Below are positions 1 through 9,330 of a DNA stretch of 64,000 nt, one piece after another. The stretch covers positions 124,001 to 188,000 of the forward strand of contig JAYKKR010000002.1 in NCBI GenBank assembly GCA_036971615.1, given 5' to 3'. This stretch comes from Amyloporia xantha. Taxonomy: Eukaryota > Basidiomycota > Agaricomycetes > Polyporales > Adustoporiaceae. The translations under genes were made by a program, and so were the position numbers. How positions within the stretch are numbered: the stretch's first letter is position 1; every line of letters starts with the position of its first letter. The notes under the pieces are model-generated. The model was not told the DNA's origin and ran no database searches. It worked only from the letters and a program-made list of their open reading frames with translations.

Positions 1-111
1 GTCCCGCCGAGCTGGAGCGCAGCGCCGCTGGACGAGAGCTTGAATCCGAAGACGCCCAATGAGACGGTGTTCTGCGCAACGGCGGTCTCCTCGAGCAACA
101 AGGCGGATTAG
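1..111 (+). CDS. possible C-terminal tail of an unidentified gene entering from the left
   Basis: Frame 1 is open from the first base to a TAG at 109-111 and encodes about 36 residues, starting VPPSWSAAPLDES and ending AVSSSNKAD. Most codons end in G or C, unlike the decayed repeat DNA to the right, which suggests a genuine coding end. No family is recognisable from so short a stretch. It lies outside the duplicated array, so it may be the last single-copy gene before it. It could also be a chance open frame. Confidence 0.3.
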   Translation, partial: VPPSWSAAPLDESLNPKTPNETVFCATAVSSSNKAD

Positions 112-867
112 CGACACTTGCGGAAACATCACACTTCCTAAGAGCAAGACGGCTATGAGAAGACTGAAGATGGACGAGCTACGCTTGGATTTGAAGGCAG
201 GAGTCTTCATTGCCATGCGTAAATCGTCCACCGCAACTCTGTCACTGAATGGGACGCACCAACCGCTCTACCCCTTCGCACTGGTACACACAACAATTTG
301 CACTCCCTCGGCCCGCAACACACTCCTTACCGAGTTTGATGTCCTGATTGCAGCCACTGTGGAGTGTGAGCAGGCCGTACACGAGCGAGCCCACAGTGCG
401 GAAGGCACAAGCTGCCAGCCTGTGTATTGCGGGATTGTTTATTCAGGGATGAGCTGGAGGGGCCGATGCGAGTGTCACTGCCCCTGGCCGAGGTCGATGT
501 GGTCCAGGATCTTGTGGTAATGTCAATCGACAACCCCGCTCAGGCGATCCTCCCACTTACCTTCTCGATTCAGCAGTGAGATGAGCACCGTGAGGCGAGT
601 CTCCTGCTCGCCGCCCGCTCTTAACCCTCGAAGTTGAGATAAACAGCGTATACAGAAGCTACCTCTTACAGTAGCCAGAACGTGTCCAAACGACACGACT
701 TGAGGAGAGTCTTGGGGGGGAGGCACCAGGATGGTCGTCTATCCGTTGAATATGATGTGGAGCGAGAGAGACTCGCTACAGTTTGGTCTCAGTCAGGCAA
801 CTACGGAACGAGAAACGAATGAATCACCTATATCACCCAGCTTCCGAGTGTCGAGAATCTCAGAGAC
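112..867. other. unassigned single-copy sequence left of the array
   Basis: No gene could be supported. A plus-strand frame of about 150 codons covers 59-520, but its composition is unlike a structured protein and it overlaps the possible coding tail at 1-111 in another frame. No other copy of this stretch exists in the window, so it lies outside the duplicated array. Confidence 0.4.
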
Positions 868-1065
868 TCAATCTGAGAGAATCGGCGAACCATAGATATG
901 GTACAGCTTAAGCGATGAGACGCTCGAGAAGCCAGAGCGCATCAAACCCTCTGCTAGGCCCCCGGAAAACCCTGGGTGGCGGTCCGAGATGCGGGTGAGA
1001 CCTCCCCGGGTCTCAAAGCGCCCGCCTGCGGCGAGCAGCTCCCCTGGAATGACCATATTCTCCAA
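868..1065 (-). pseudogene. possible gene fragment cut by the left edge of the array
   Basis: A minus-strand open frame of about 65 codons contains a protein-like glycine-rich stretch (VIPGELLAAGGRF, then GLTRISDRHPGFSGG) with GC-rich third positions. Its 5' side ends where the duplicated array begins near 1,066, so the upstream part may have been displaced by the array. There is no ATG at the frame's beginning; the first ATG is three codons in. No family is recognised. An accidental frame is a serious alternative. Confidence 0.2.
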
Positions 1066-3010
1066 CGATGACGCCCACTGAAGTTCGCGTTTCTCCAGGT
1101 TTCTCCTGCATGCGCAGGCAGCTTTCCGCGGTCGCAGGCTTTAAATTATCAAGGTACGTGCGCCTTACGTTGAACGTTGAGGTGGTCCTCTACCTCTCCC
1201 GGGCTGTGCACGGCGCCAGCAGTCGACTTCTCACTAGTCAGCACCTCTGGCAGGCCTCACACACAGCAACTCGCATGGGCTCCGTCTGTTCTCCGTACCG
1301 TGTCTTAGCCTCCTCTGCGTGTCTATCAACATTTTGCGGCTCTCGCGTTGGCAGCCTCGTGTGTCCTCTTCATCCGACAAGGACGCAACCTGATAATCGT
1401 TACAACTGCCCGGTTTTTACTGACGGCTATCGTTCGCAACCGACTCGCAGGCGCTTTATCACACACTCTGCTAGGAACACAGGGGCAGCTCGTTTGGCTG
1501 TCGAATCGAGCGGTCACTACGAAGTCGTCCACGTCTTTTAGTCTAACGTGGTCGTTACGATCATGATCTCCCTCATTCTCTTGCTGGTACGTTCCTCTAG
1601 GCTTAGGATCTGTGCGATCCACCCTACAACGGCTCCATTTACCTCTAGGTATGTCTACTCTTTCGGGTATGTAGTCTTCGATATGGCACACATAGCAAAG
1701 GTCCCAAAGGAGTGCACACTCTTTCAGACGACTCTGCGCTCGGAAAGAGCGAACTGTGATGGTTCACACATATCGCAGTGTTGTATCGGACATCGGTAAG
1801 CTCAAGGGAAGATAGATCCGTAACGAAACCTGAGGTTCTCTGCCGTACAAGTTGCATCTATGGTGTACGCTTGACCTCGTCGAGAGCAGTACATACTCAC
1901 GCCTGCCGTCATATCTCCGCTTCTCAAAAGTTCTCAAATACAATTTCGAGCAGAGAAAGACTCACACGAGAGCCGGAGTCGTCCTACATGATTCACTATA
2001 TTTGATATGAATTGCTGGGTCAGTGTTGCTCATCGTGTTTGCCGTCCGCCCAGTTACCAACTCCGGAGTCCCAGGATCGCGCTCAACCATCTTGATCGAT
2101 GACTGCACCCTACTGTGCTGTACTTCGCTGCCTCCCTAGTACAGTGCACAGCCGCCGCCGGAGCCCTGCATCGAATCCAGACCCTGACGTTCTAGGCATT
2201 CTCCCATATCCATCGCTATTGTCCTCGTCCGCATGGCTTCCAACCGGAAACCATGTTCCCCATATTGCTGTCCTCGATTCTCCTGATTCGATGACAGCAA
2301 GTAGTCATTGTAGCAGCTGCCCAGATGACCAGCATCAGATTCTTCAGCCGTCCACTAGGTTGCTCCTCGTCGCAGACTATTTTATATATTTCCGCGCAGT
2401 TGAGGTGCTTGTTATTGTATCTCTTGCCGTCTCTGGTGGCTGTCTCTTTGGCGGGAGCTGCAGCATTCGTTTCAATCGCGCCCTGCGTGTGTACTTCTAC
2501 CATGTTGAAATCCCTCTAACGCCATTCGACGGTCAGGGCTTGCAGGACTCGAGGCAGGTTAGACACGAGCGAACTCGATGAAATAACACGTAGGAGTCAG
2601 TCTGTACACATACATATCCACACATCGAGTTAAAATTGCGATCTCCGTACACTCTGAATCGGACAGTATATCGTACTTGTACATAACGGAGAACTATCAA
2701 TGGCCAAACTCAAAACAAAAGATGTTGGAAGACGAAAATCATGTCCGATAACCAGACACCCGGCTAAACACTTGTGGAACGAGTCTCACTGGGAATGGAG
2801 CTTACAGAAGAACAGCCTAACGACGAGAATAGATCAACGAGAAAAAATAAACATACAGAGCCAGCGAAAGTGCACAAGACGACAAGTTCCATTCATAGAA
2901 AAGCGGGAAAGGTGGATGATGGCCGTCGCGATCTCGACATAGTTTCCCTACTGGAGGAGTATCGCCGTTCGCTAGCTCGACGAGCATGGACGGTGTCGAG
3001 AAGCCTTGAT
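1066..3010. repeat. array unit, type B flank (right half), left boundary of the array
   Basis: This stretch is nearly identical to 16,640-18,590 and 41,170-43,100. Similarity starts abruptly about 1,066-1,080, so this is the left limit of the segmental array; the left half of the type B flank is missing here. It is the 3' flank of F-box copy 1. Many open frames occur on both strands, but they shift between copies and none is supported as a gene. The block near 2,640-2,700 (around CGTACTTGTACATAACGG) recurs downstream of F-box copies 1, 2, 3, 6, 7 and 8. Confidence 0.8.
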
Positions 3011-3023
3011 GAGCATTGCCACG

Positions 3024-4611
3024 TCATTCCATCTGTAATCCGTGCGGCCCGGCAGGCTTTATTTGGAAGTGACGCAGGGAGCTTGTAAACGGATCGGCCT
3101 GATCGACCGTCGAAGATATGAAAAGAAAAACAGAGGGCGAGGGCGGAACGGTTGAGAAACGATCGGAAATGATGTGCGGGGACTCCGAGTGGATCAATGG
3201 ATCAACCAGAGGATCACACGTCCAGGTCTGGGGTATGATCACGAAACGGATTGTAGAGCATCGACCTCCTCGTTCGGTGTAGAAATCTGCGTGATAGAAG
3301 GTGTGACCGGATCGTGGTCGATTTCCAGGCTGGCAGGGATGGAATGCAAACCGTAAATCAGCCAGATCAATGCTGTGAGGATTGAAAACGCACCCCAAAA
3401 TGCCTCGCTCACACAGCCGAGGCATGTGGGACGTCACCTGCGGCCACAATTCCCGTGCACGAGCTTCGTGTATAGGACCATACCGAAAGTCCAAATTAAG
3501 TATAACCTCTTGAAGGTTTGAAAAAGTAGGGAGAGAAGACAGAACATCATCCAGCCGGGCACAGTAGTCTGATCCAATTCTTGCCACAGTCGTATCCGCC
3601 GGTGAGTCATATTTCATACCGAAGGAAATCCACACTGTCTTGATAGTATCGGATGTGACTTGAGAGAGACACTGAAATAGCGAGTCGTAGTTAGTACTTT
3701 CGCAGGCGTTGCGTTGATACAGGATGAGCTCTTGAAGTCTTGAACTAGGAACAAGGCTGAGACAGACTGCATGAGGAAGTAAATCAGGGATCAACATCGT
3801 TCCGTCAATAGAAGGATAGGGACGCACAGCGTTCTGCCCTTTCAGCAATCCGATCTTTTACGCGTCCCATACCAAAGTCCAAACCCAACGTATTCAGTGA
3901 TGTGCCCGCAGCATCCACCAATGCCTGTGCATGTACGGGAGGTTCAATATGATAATAGTCCAAATACAGTCCATCCAAGCGGGGAACGACACCAGCAGCG
4001 AGCAAGAGGTTCGCAATGCCAGTCATTGAGGCCCCACTGCCGAACAATCCCAACACCGATATCCCCTCTGGCCACTTCGCAAATGCCGGACGAGCAGCCC
4101 CATGCTCCGGGAAGGACAGATTTCGGCAGTAGAGCTGTTTGAGATTTGGGAAACAGCAGATGAGCCGACGTAGCGTGGTGATCGACGGGAAGCTGATAAA
4201 ATGGAGCCTGAGGTCTGTGATTGTAGAGAAGGCCGAGAGATAGAGGAAGATGCGCGGTGCCATGTCACAAGCACGCCATTCAGCATTCACTATCCACAGC
4301 TGATTCACCCGCGTCCATCGGCCTGCTAGCATCGCCGCGAACGCGCTCAGATGAGGGATCGGCTTATGTTCACCTAATCTGCTGCCGCCAAATACAGACA
4401 CAATCGACGGCCCCTTCCACAGATTTCGAATATCCTGTGCGGCCTGCACAACCTCGTCTCGGTTGTCAAAGGTCATCTCGCTGGGCAGGTTATGCCGGCT
4501 TCTGGGTTCCCACGATTTGCAGACTAGCATGCATGTCACCAGCGTACTGTAGTCATTCTCTAGGCAATCGATGACGGAGTCCCAGATTTCGGGGGGAAGG
4601 ATTGGCAACAT
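3024..4611 (-). CDS. F-box / leucine-rich-repeat protein, copy 1 (stop-loss C-terminal extension)
   Basis: Probable substrate-recognition subunit of an SCF ubiquitin ligase. Start ATG is at 4611-4609. Exon 1 is 4611-3873, the phase-1 intron 3872-3767 (106 nt, GTATGG donor, CATGCAG acceptor), exon 2 is 3766-3024, giving 493 aa. The F-box is at residues 3-40 (LPPEIWDSVIDCL, then LVTCMLVCKSW). LxL-type strands follow at about 104-107, 133-137, 158-161, 186-189, 213-217, 240-245 and 258-263. Without the intron the frame ends at 3805, which looks like a frameshift but is not, because every copy shows it. Copies 2, 6, 7 and 8 stop after CQAGN or a close variant; here that stop is CGA, adding about 97 residues that do not look like a folded domain. 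F-box assignment is firm; substrate unknown. Confidence 0.8.
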
Positions 4612-4673
4612 AACGACTGCCGATTTGACCGGTGGTTCGAGACCGGAATGGACAAATGAGGATGAATGAGAAC

Positions 4674-4727
4674 CTACATGACCCCCATTGAAGTCAATCG
4701 AGCGATACTCAAGTAGTTCGGACTTAC
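4674..4727 (-). other. 5'-UTR intron of F-box copy 1 (54 nt)
   Basis: Perfect GTAAGT donor at 4727, branch-like GATTGAC, acceptor CATGTAG ending at 4674. Two ATG triplets lie inside it; in the spliced leader I see no other ATG before the F-box start at 4611. This supports both the intron and the chosen start. Confidence 0.75.
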
Positions 4728-4977
4728 GATGGATAGCAGGTAGACTTCTGAATTCCCGCAGTTGCAAAGTACTGCGCGGCGATCCTGAATCAGCGGGCGG
4801 AGAATGTTCGTTAGCAATGACAACGGCGGCGGGAACCTGGAGTTGTGAGGAAGTGGTGGTGGGTGAATCTTTAAGGGATAATGTAAACCGGATGCCGGAT
4901 GGAGAGTGGTAGTGTGGTACCCTAGATGCAGGAGAGTGAGATGCGGGGATGCGGGGGGAGAATGCGGCACGCAGGTC

Positions 4978-4984
4978 TATATAA
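4978..4984 (-). promoter_or_regulatory. TATA box of F-box copy 1
   Basis: TTATATA read on the minus strand, followed by a pyrimidine-rich stretch of CCGCATTCTCCCCCC type where transcription probably starts, about 300-340 nt before the ATG. The same TATA and context occur at copies 3, 7 and 8 but not at copies 2 and 6. Confidence 0.6.
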
Positions 4985-6971
4985 GCTCGGGCCACTTCGA
5001 CATTGCCTTGAGGCAAGAGGCGCACAGGGGCAGTGGGGATCTGTACTCCTCGATCGAGCCTATCAGGATACAGCCTCAGCGCTCGGTTCTCCGCAACTCC
5101 GTGGTCGTGTATTATGAGAGGCGCGGTACTGGGCTCTGCATAGGTTCAATCACTAGCACAGTGTCGCGTCATCTGTCCGGTAACCCTTGAGCTGTGAAAT
5201 TTCTCAGATTAGCATTTCGATCGTCAACGCGCTCATCCCCTGTGTGAAGCACAGACTAATGCATTCTTGCCCTACAGCAGCCTTGTGACAAAGAGCTCTC
5301 GCTGCAATCACCACAGCTGCCTTAGCACCGGCTACCGAAAATGCATACAGCCTGACCGAACAACACTCCGCCTCATCCACTGACCAACGGAAATCAGTCT
5401 TTGAATGTTTGTCTCCCAACTCCAAGAGCTCTCGTATCAACGCAATGCTGACACGACGATGTGGCGAGTCGTTGACATCTGGTGTCCCTTTCGCAGCCAT
5501 CGTGCACTGACTTCACGTTCATCGATCGTCTCATCTTCGGTAGAGGAGACACGGCTATATCGCCGTATAGATATTTTATGGGTTCAATTATGCGGAAGAC
5601 AGAACATACACGCACCAATCGTCACGTATGTTATGAACCACGCCACCTACATACCTCGACTCGGTGAATGTGTCCCTGTACCAAGTTCAAGGTATATATA
5701 GATCTTCCCGTCGGCCACACGCATCCCATAAGAAGAATCCTGAGAACAAAGTTCAGTGGTGTATCGGCATACATGCCAGAGTCGACAGTGCATACTCACA
5801 ACGGCTGGGGACCTCTGCATGTGTGAGGATGTGCAACGTACAATGCACGCTACCTGCACGATACACTACTCAAGCAGACCTCGCAATTAACCACGCTCGC
5901 GCAGCTGTCAGTCGAGGATCGTCCCGACATAGGTAGTGGTAGCAGAGTCGAAGTTAGCAGAACTATGGCAGGATAGCCCGACGGCGCAGACTCCGCTGAC
6001 TGTACCAACTCACCGAACTCGGTCACTCTACCGCGCTAAGAACGTCGGGTCCGCCGGAGGCTGCGTAAACGGCACATGGTCTGACCTTGATCAGCTCTGC
6101 CTGCTGCACTCCGTCATCGTATGATAGTGACCAGTCCCCCCTCCTTCATATACGTTCCCTTGTGGCATATCCAGCATGGAAGGCCTGTTGTACATGCCGT
6201 ACGACACGGAGTAAGCGACACTTCAATTGGCTGCTGATATAAAGGTCGCCTTCCGTGCGCCGTGATATGTGCGACGGAAATGAGAGTCGTTTTCCTGAGC
6301 AGTTTGACAATGTTTCACGGCTGAACGAGTGCCAGAGACCGCAAAACGCACTCGGGTCGTATGCGAAAGTTATACAACGATGATCGGTTACGACCCAGTG
6401 ACCTGAGCATCGCGGGAGCGGATAGATCCAGGAGCACGCGTATGACATTTCAGGAGACGCTGCATGTACGGAACGACACTGGCATGCGGACATAAAGCTA
6501 AGAGGGGAGAACGGCATGTACGTACGTAGGTCATGGTGTCCTAGTCTGCGGGGCGCATACAGCGAGGAAGATGTGGGACAGTCCACATTCACGACGATAT
6601 GTTGAGAAGACTAGAACGGAACTAGCATCTAGATCAAAGTATGAAGGTGGGTAGGCCAGAGCGGGAGAATGGAAGAGCTGTGGGATAGAGAAGGAACGGT
6701 CGGTAGGTCTATAGGCATAGAAGAATGAAAACGTAGAATATGCAGCGATATGCTAGCTTCAGGCAATGGCGCTGACGCAGAAGCGGCAGGCGTCGAGGGA
6801 TGAGAGAGTGGTTCATGGAGGCGTCAAGAAATTGAACACAGTCCGGGTCCACAGCGTGTAGATGAGCAACAGGTGATCATCAAGCTTGCGAGCCCTCGAG
6901 GTTGATCTAGCTAGAAACGACTTGCACGGAACGAGAGGACACTGTAGCCTATGTAAGCCTCACTCTGGACG

Positions 6972-7016
6972 ATGGCCACGACGCCCGACGCCCGTTGGTG
7001 GGACACGTGGTCCCGA
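6972..7016. promoter_or_regulatory. recurrent palindromic element with CACGTG core
   Basis: A CGACGCCCGTTGG-like half-palindrome is followed by a GG-n-CACGTG-n-CC hairpin-like core. CACGTG is at 7004-7009 and recurs in equivalent positions at 10,699, 16,613, 22,591, 28,151, 35,215, 41,147, 47,059 and 50,740; it is decayed to CATGTG near 56,528. It is a canonical bHLH E-box. It lies about 2 kb upstream of the F-box promoter and about 130 nt before a TATA-like ATATATAA at 7,139-7,146 on the plus strand, so it more likely served a divergent plus-strand gene. Confidence 0.45.
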
Positions 7017-7318
7017 TCACTGGCATGCCGATCGCGATGATGACGTTAGGCATTTCTCCCTCTGTTAGCTGTTGTTTACGCTGCGATGCCACAGACGTAC
7101 TCTGGAAGCTTCACTGGCTCTATCCTTCCCGTGTTCTGCATATATAACACCATGACATCAGCAGCCCCCAAACGCGCCGTTAGGTGTACGTCAGCACTGT
7201 GTCTGATATCAGCTCCCTCTCTTAGTAGCCTCCCTTCCGTGTCTGTCGGCAATCTGCACCCATGCTATTTCACATCGTCTTATCCCACTCGATTATTCAG
7301 GAAAAACTCAATCTGAAA

Positions 7319-7718
7319 ATGACGACTAACGCTCACTGGGATTTTATTAAAGGCCGCCGTATCATAATGAGCGTGAGTAGCCACGGCAAGCTTGCTAAGA
7401 ATACTCGAGCAGGCTGAGACCTTCAACGCCGTCATGCCCCCAGGCCTGAAGCTCTCCGCTTTATCTTTTTCAATCGTCAGTGACATTGGTATCATCTTCT
7501 GGCTGGTTTGTTCCTCCAAACGTCTCTCACCGCTCTTTGGCGCCTTCTTTTTCTTCTCCTCGTCGGTATGTTTCCTACGTATTGGTACGCTATATTTTTA
7601 TCTGTCGCTGTATTCATCACCTAAAGGCTGCCACGCAGCGGTCATTCTCTCAAAAGAAAACATCACGTTTGGAAAGAGTGTACACACACAGCACGGTTGT
7701 ATCCGCCGCAGTTGGTAG
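7319..7718 (+). pseudogene. putative small membrane-protein gene remnant, type A flank copy 1
   Basis: ATG at 7319 opens an 18-codon exon (MTTNAHWDFIKGRR...), then a 40-nt intron 7373-7412 with a perfect GTGAGT donor, TTGCTAAGA branch site and GAGCAG acceptor, then an exon from 7413 with a hydrophobic segment (LSFSIVSDIGIIFWLVC). An ATATATAA box lies about 175 nt upstream. The frame is open in this copy and in those at 23,402 and 47,388, but these are recent duplicates. Flanks B and C carry a diverged counterpart (for example FNVVTPNAAKPSTSFS near 35,580). No family recognised; the 3' end is uncertain, so it is called a remnant. Confidence 0.3.
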
Positions 7719-8599
7719 GCACGGCTCCAGATATATCGGTACGCCCCTATGCTACCAGCTGCGCATACACTGCATATGTGCCTGAATTTCCCCGAACGCG
7801 GCACGTCTGGCATCACGCTGACCACATCTTCAGTCCTCGCTTTACATACTCTGCCTCTCCATCCTACAGAGCGCTGCCAGTGCGATCCTCAGAAGAGTCA
7901 TCCTTCTCGATGTGTTATATTCCAGCGAATTTCTCGACGCGTAGCGTCACTACTCGTGTGTAGTCTGCTAGGTCAGCGACTCGAGTCGGAACTCATCTCC
8001 AATTCGGCTGTCTTGGGCTGCGGCCTAGGAACGACGGGCATCCGCCGTACAAAGTACTGCATAGTTTCTGAGATCTGATGACATCCCCTGTATCCATCGT
8101 CATCGCCCGTATGACTTGCAATCGTGAAACCACGTCTCCCATATTCTTGTATGCGATCCGTCCCTCTCGAGATAGTCCTCCGCATGATTGCTCCCGAATA
8201 ACGAGCACCGCTTCCTCCAGCCGTTCATCTACTCCTCGTTCCCTAGAGTCATCGACATGGTGTGCGATTGTGGAGGCACTACCAGATACTGTGCCGTTCC
8301 GCGGCCTCCATTTCGTGCGTCCTGGTATCTCCGGCGACCTGTCTCTTCTGTCAGGCTTCGTGCTGGTCGTAGCTTTCTTGTATCTTTCGTGTGCTCGACA
8401 TGTCGACATCTCTCTGAAGATCAGTCCCGTTCAGAACTGGTTGGACTGCGGTGCAGGACAGACGCGGGAACGCTTGAATGATTTGTAGGAGCGAGTCTGC
8501 ATCCATATCCACTCATCGGGTATAAATACCAATGTCCGTACATTTGGCATCGTAAAGAAAATCGTACATATACGTAGCTATGATTCGCAGACTGTCAAA

Positions 8600-9330
8600 C
8601 ATGAAGTAAAAGTCCGTCGAAGATGAAAATTACGCCAGAAGTAACTACAAACACCCTAACAGATACTGTGAAACAAGTTTCATAAGGAACGAAGCTTCAT
8701 ACTTTACAGAGCAACTGCCGAAGGACGGGAATAGATCAATCAGGAAAAGACAAACATACAGAGCAAACGAACGTGCACAAGACAACGAGTTCCCTTTGTA
8801 GAAACGTAGGCGAGGCGGATAATGGCCGTCGTGATCTCCACTACACGGTTTCCCTCCGGGAGTAATTCCGTTCACCGGCCTGACAGCCATGCACGGTGTC
8901 GAGAAACCTTGTGGAGCATTTTCACTTCGATCCATCTGCAATGCGTGCATGATGTAGTTGGAAGTAACGCAGAGATCTCGTGAACGAAGTGGACTAATGT
9001 GCTGACAAAGATGTGAAAAGAAAAACAGAGCACGATGGCGGGACAGTTGAGAGGAGATCAGAAGTGTAGTGCACTGTCGAGGGGACTCGAGTAGATCGAC
9101 GGTGCAGTTCCTCAGTCTTGCGCCCCTCGCTTTTTGTCAGGGAGACATGGCTATATCGCCATATAGAAAACATTCTATGGATTCAACTCAGAATAAGCTC
9201 GAACATATGCGCACCGATTTTCTCGAATAATAGTACCTGAATAAAGATACAGGAAATATGTCCGATGTTCGACTGTCGGTGCTCCGGATTCACGCTCACC
9301 GCACATAATATTCCTAAGCGTAAGCTTTAA
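8600..9330. repeat. ghost unit: F-box gene deleted, 3' flank joined to 5' flank
   Basis: 8,640-9,100 matches the sequence downstream of F-box genes (for example 12,640-12,715), ending in GAGTAGATCGAC. At 9,100/9,101 it jumps to the region well upstream of an F-box gene (compare 15,170-15,250, CATGGCTATATTGCCGTATA). The whole F-box gene and promoter are absent. The same junction exists at about 49,173, so the deletion is older than the duplication of the surrounding block. Confidence 0.65.

Larger units (their letters stand above)
4990..8590. repeat. array unit, type A flank after copy 1
   Basis: Nearly identical to 20,555-24,640 (which carries a MITE) and 45,040-48,620, and more diverged from 54,560-57,386 plus 59,507-59,775. 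It holds the upstream region of F-box copy 1, a CACGTG palindromic element at about 6,975-7,015 and remnants of a plus-strand membrane-protein-like exon pair at 7,319-7,718. No other gene is supported; the remaining open frames break between copies. Confidence 0.8.

Noticed and set aside
2099..2581. 160-codon plus-strand frame repeated at 17,662 and 42,165
   Set aside because: It is repeated only because the DNA is duplicated; length and frame change between copies, and related flanks keep other frames open. No protein features.
3024..3848. Separate downstream gene starting with LKGQNAVRPYPSIDG
   Set aside because: It has no ATG at its head and begins inside the phase-1 intron; it is exon 2 of the F-box gene preceded by intron sequence.
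3805..5025. A long F-box frame extending upstream through the leader to 5,025 (also to 45,224 in copy 7)
   Set aside because: The extension has no ATG, crosses a TATA box and a clear 54-nt intron, and is low-complexity. The coding start is the ATG directly before LPILPPE.
8078..8488. Plus- and minus-strand frames of about 100-145 codons in type A flanks
   Set aside because: Both strands are open in the same place and frames shift between copies; there are no motifs, splice pattern or start context.
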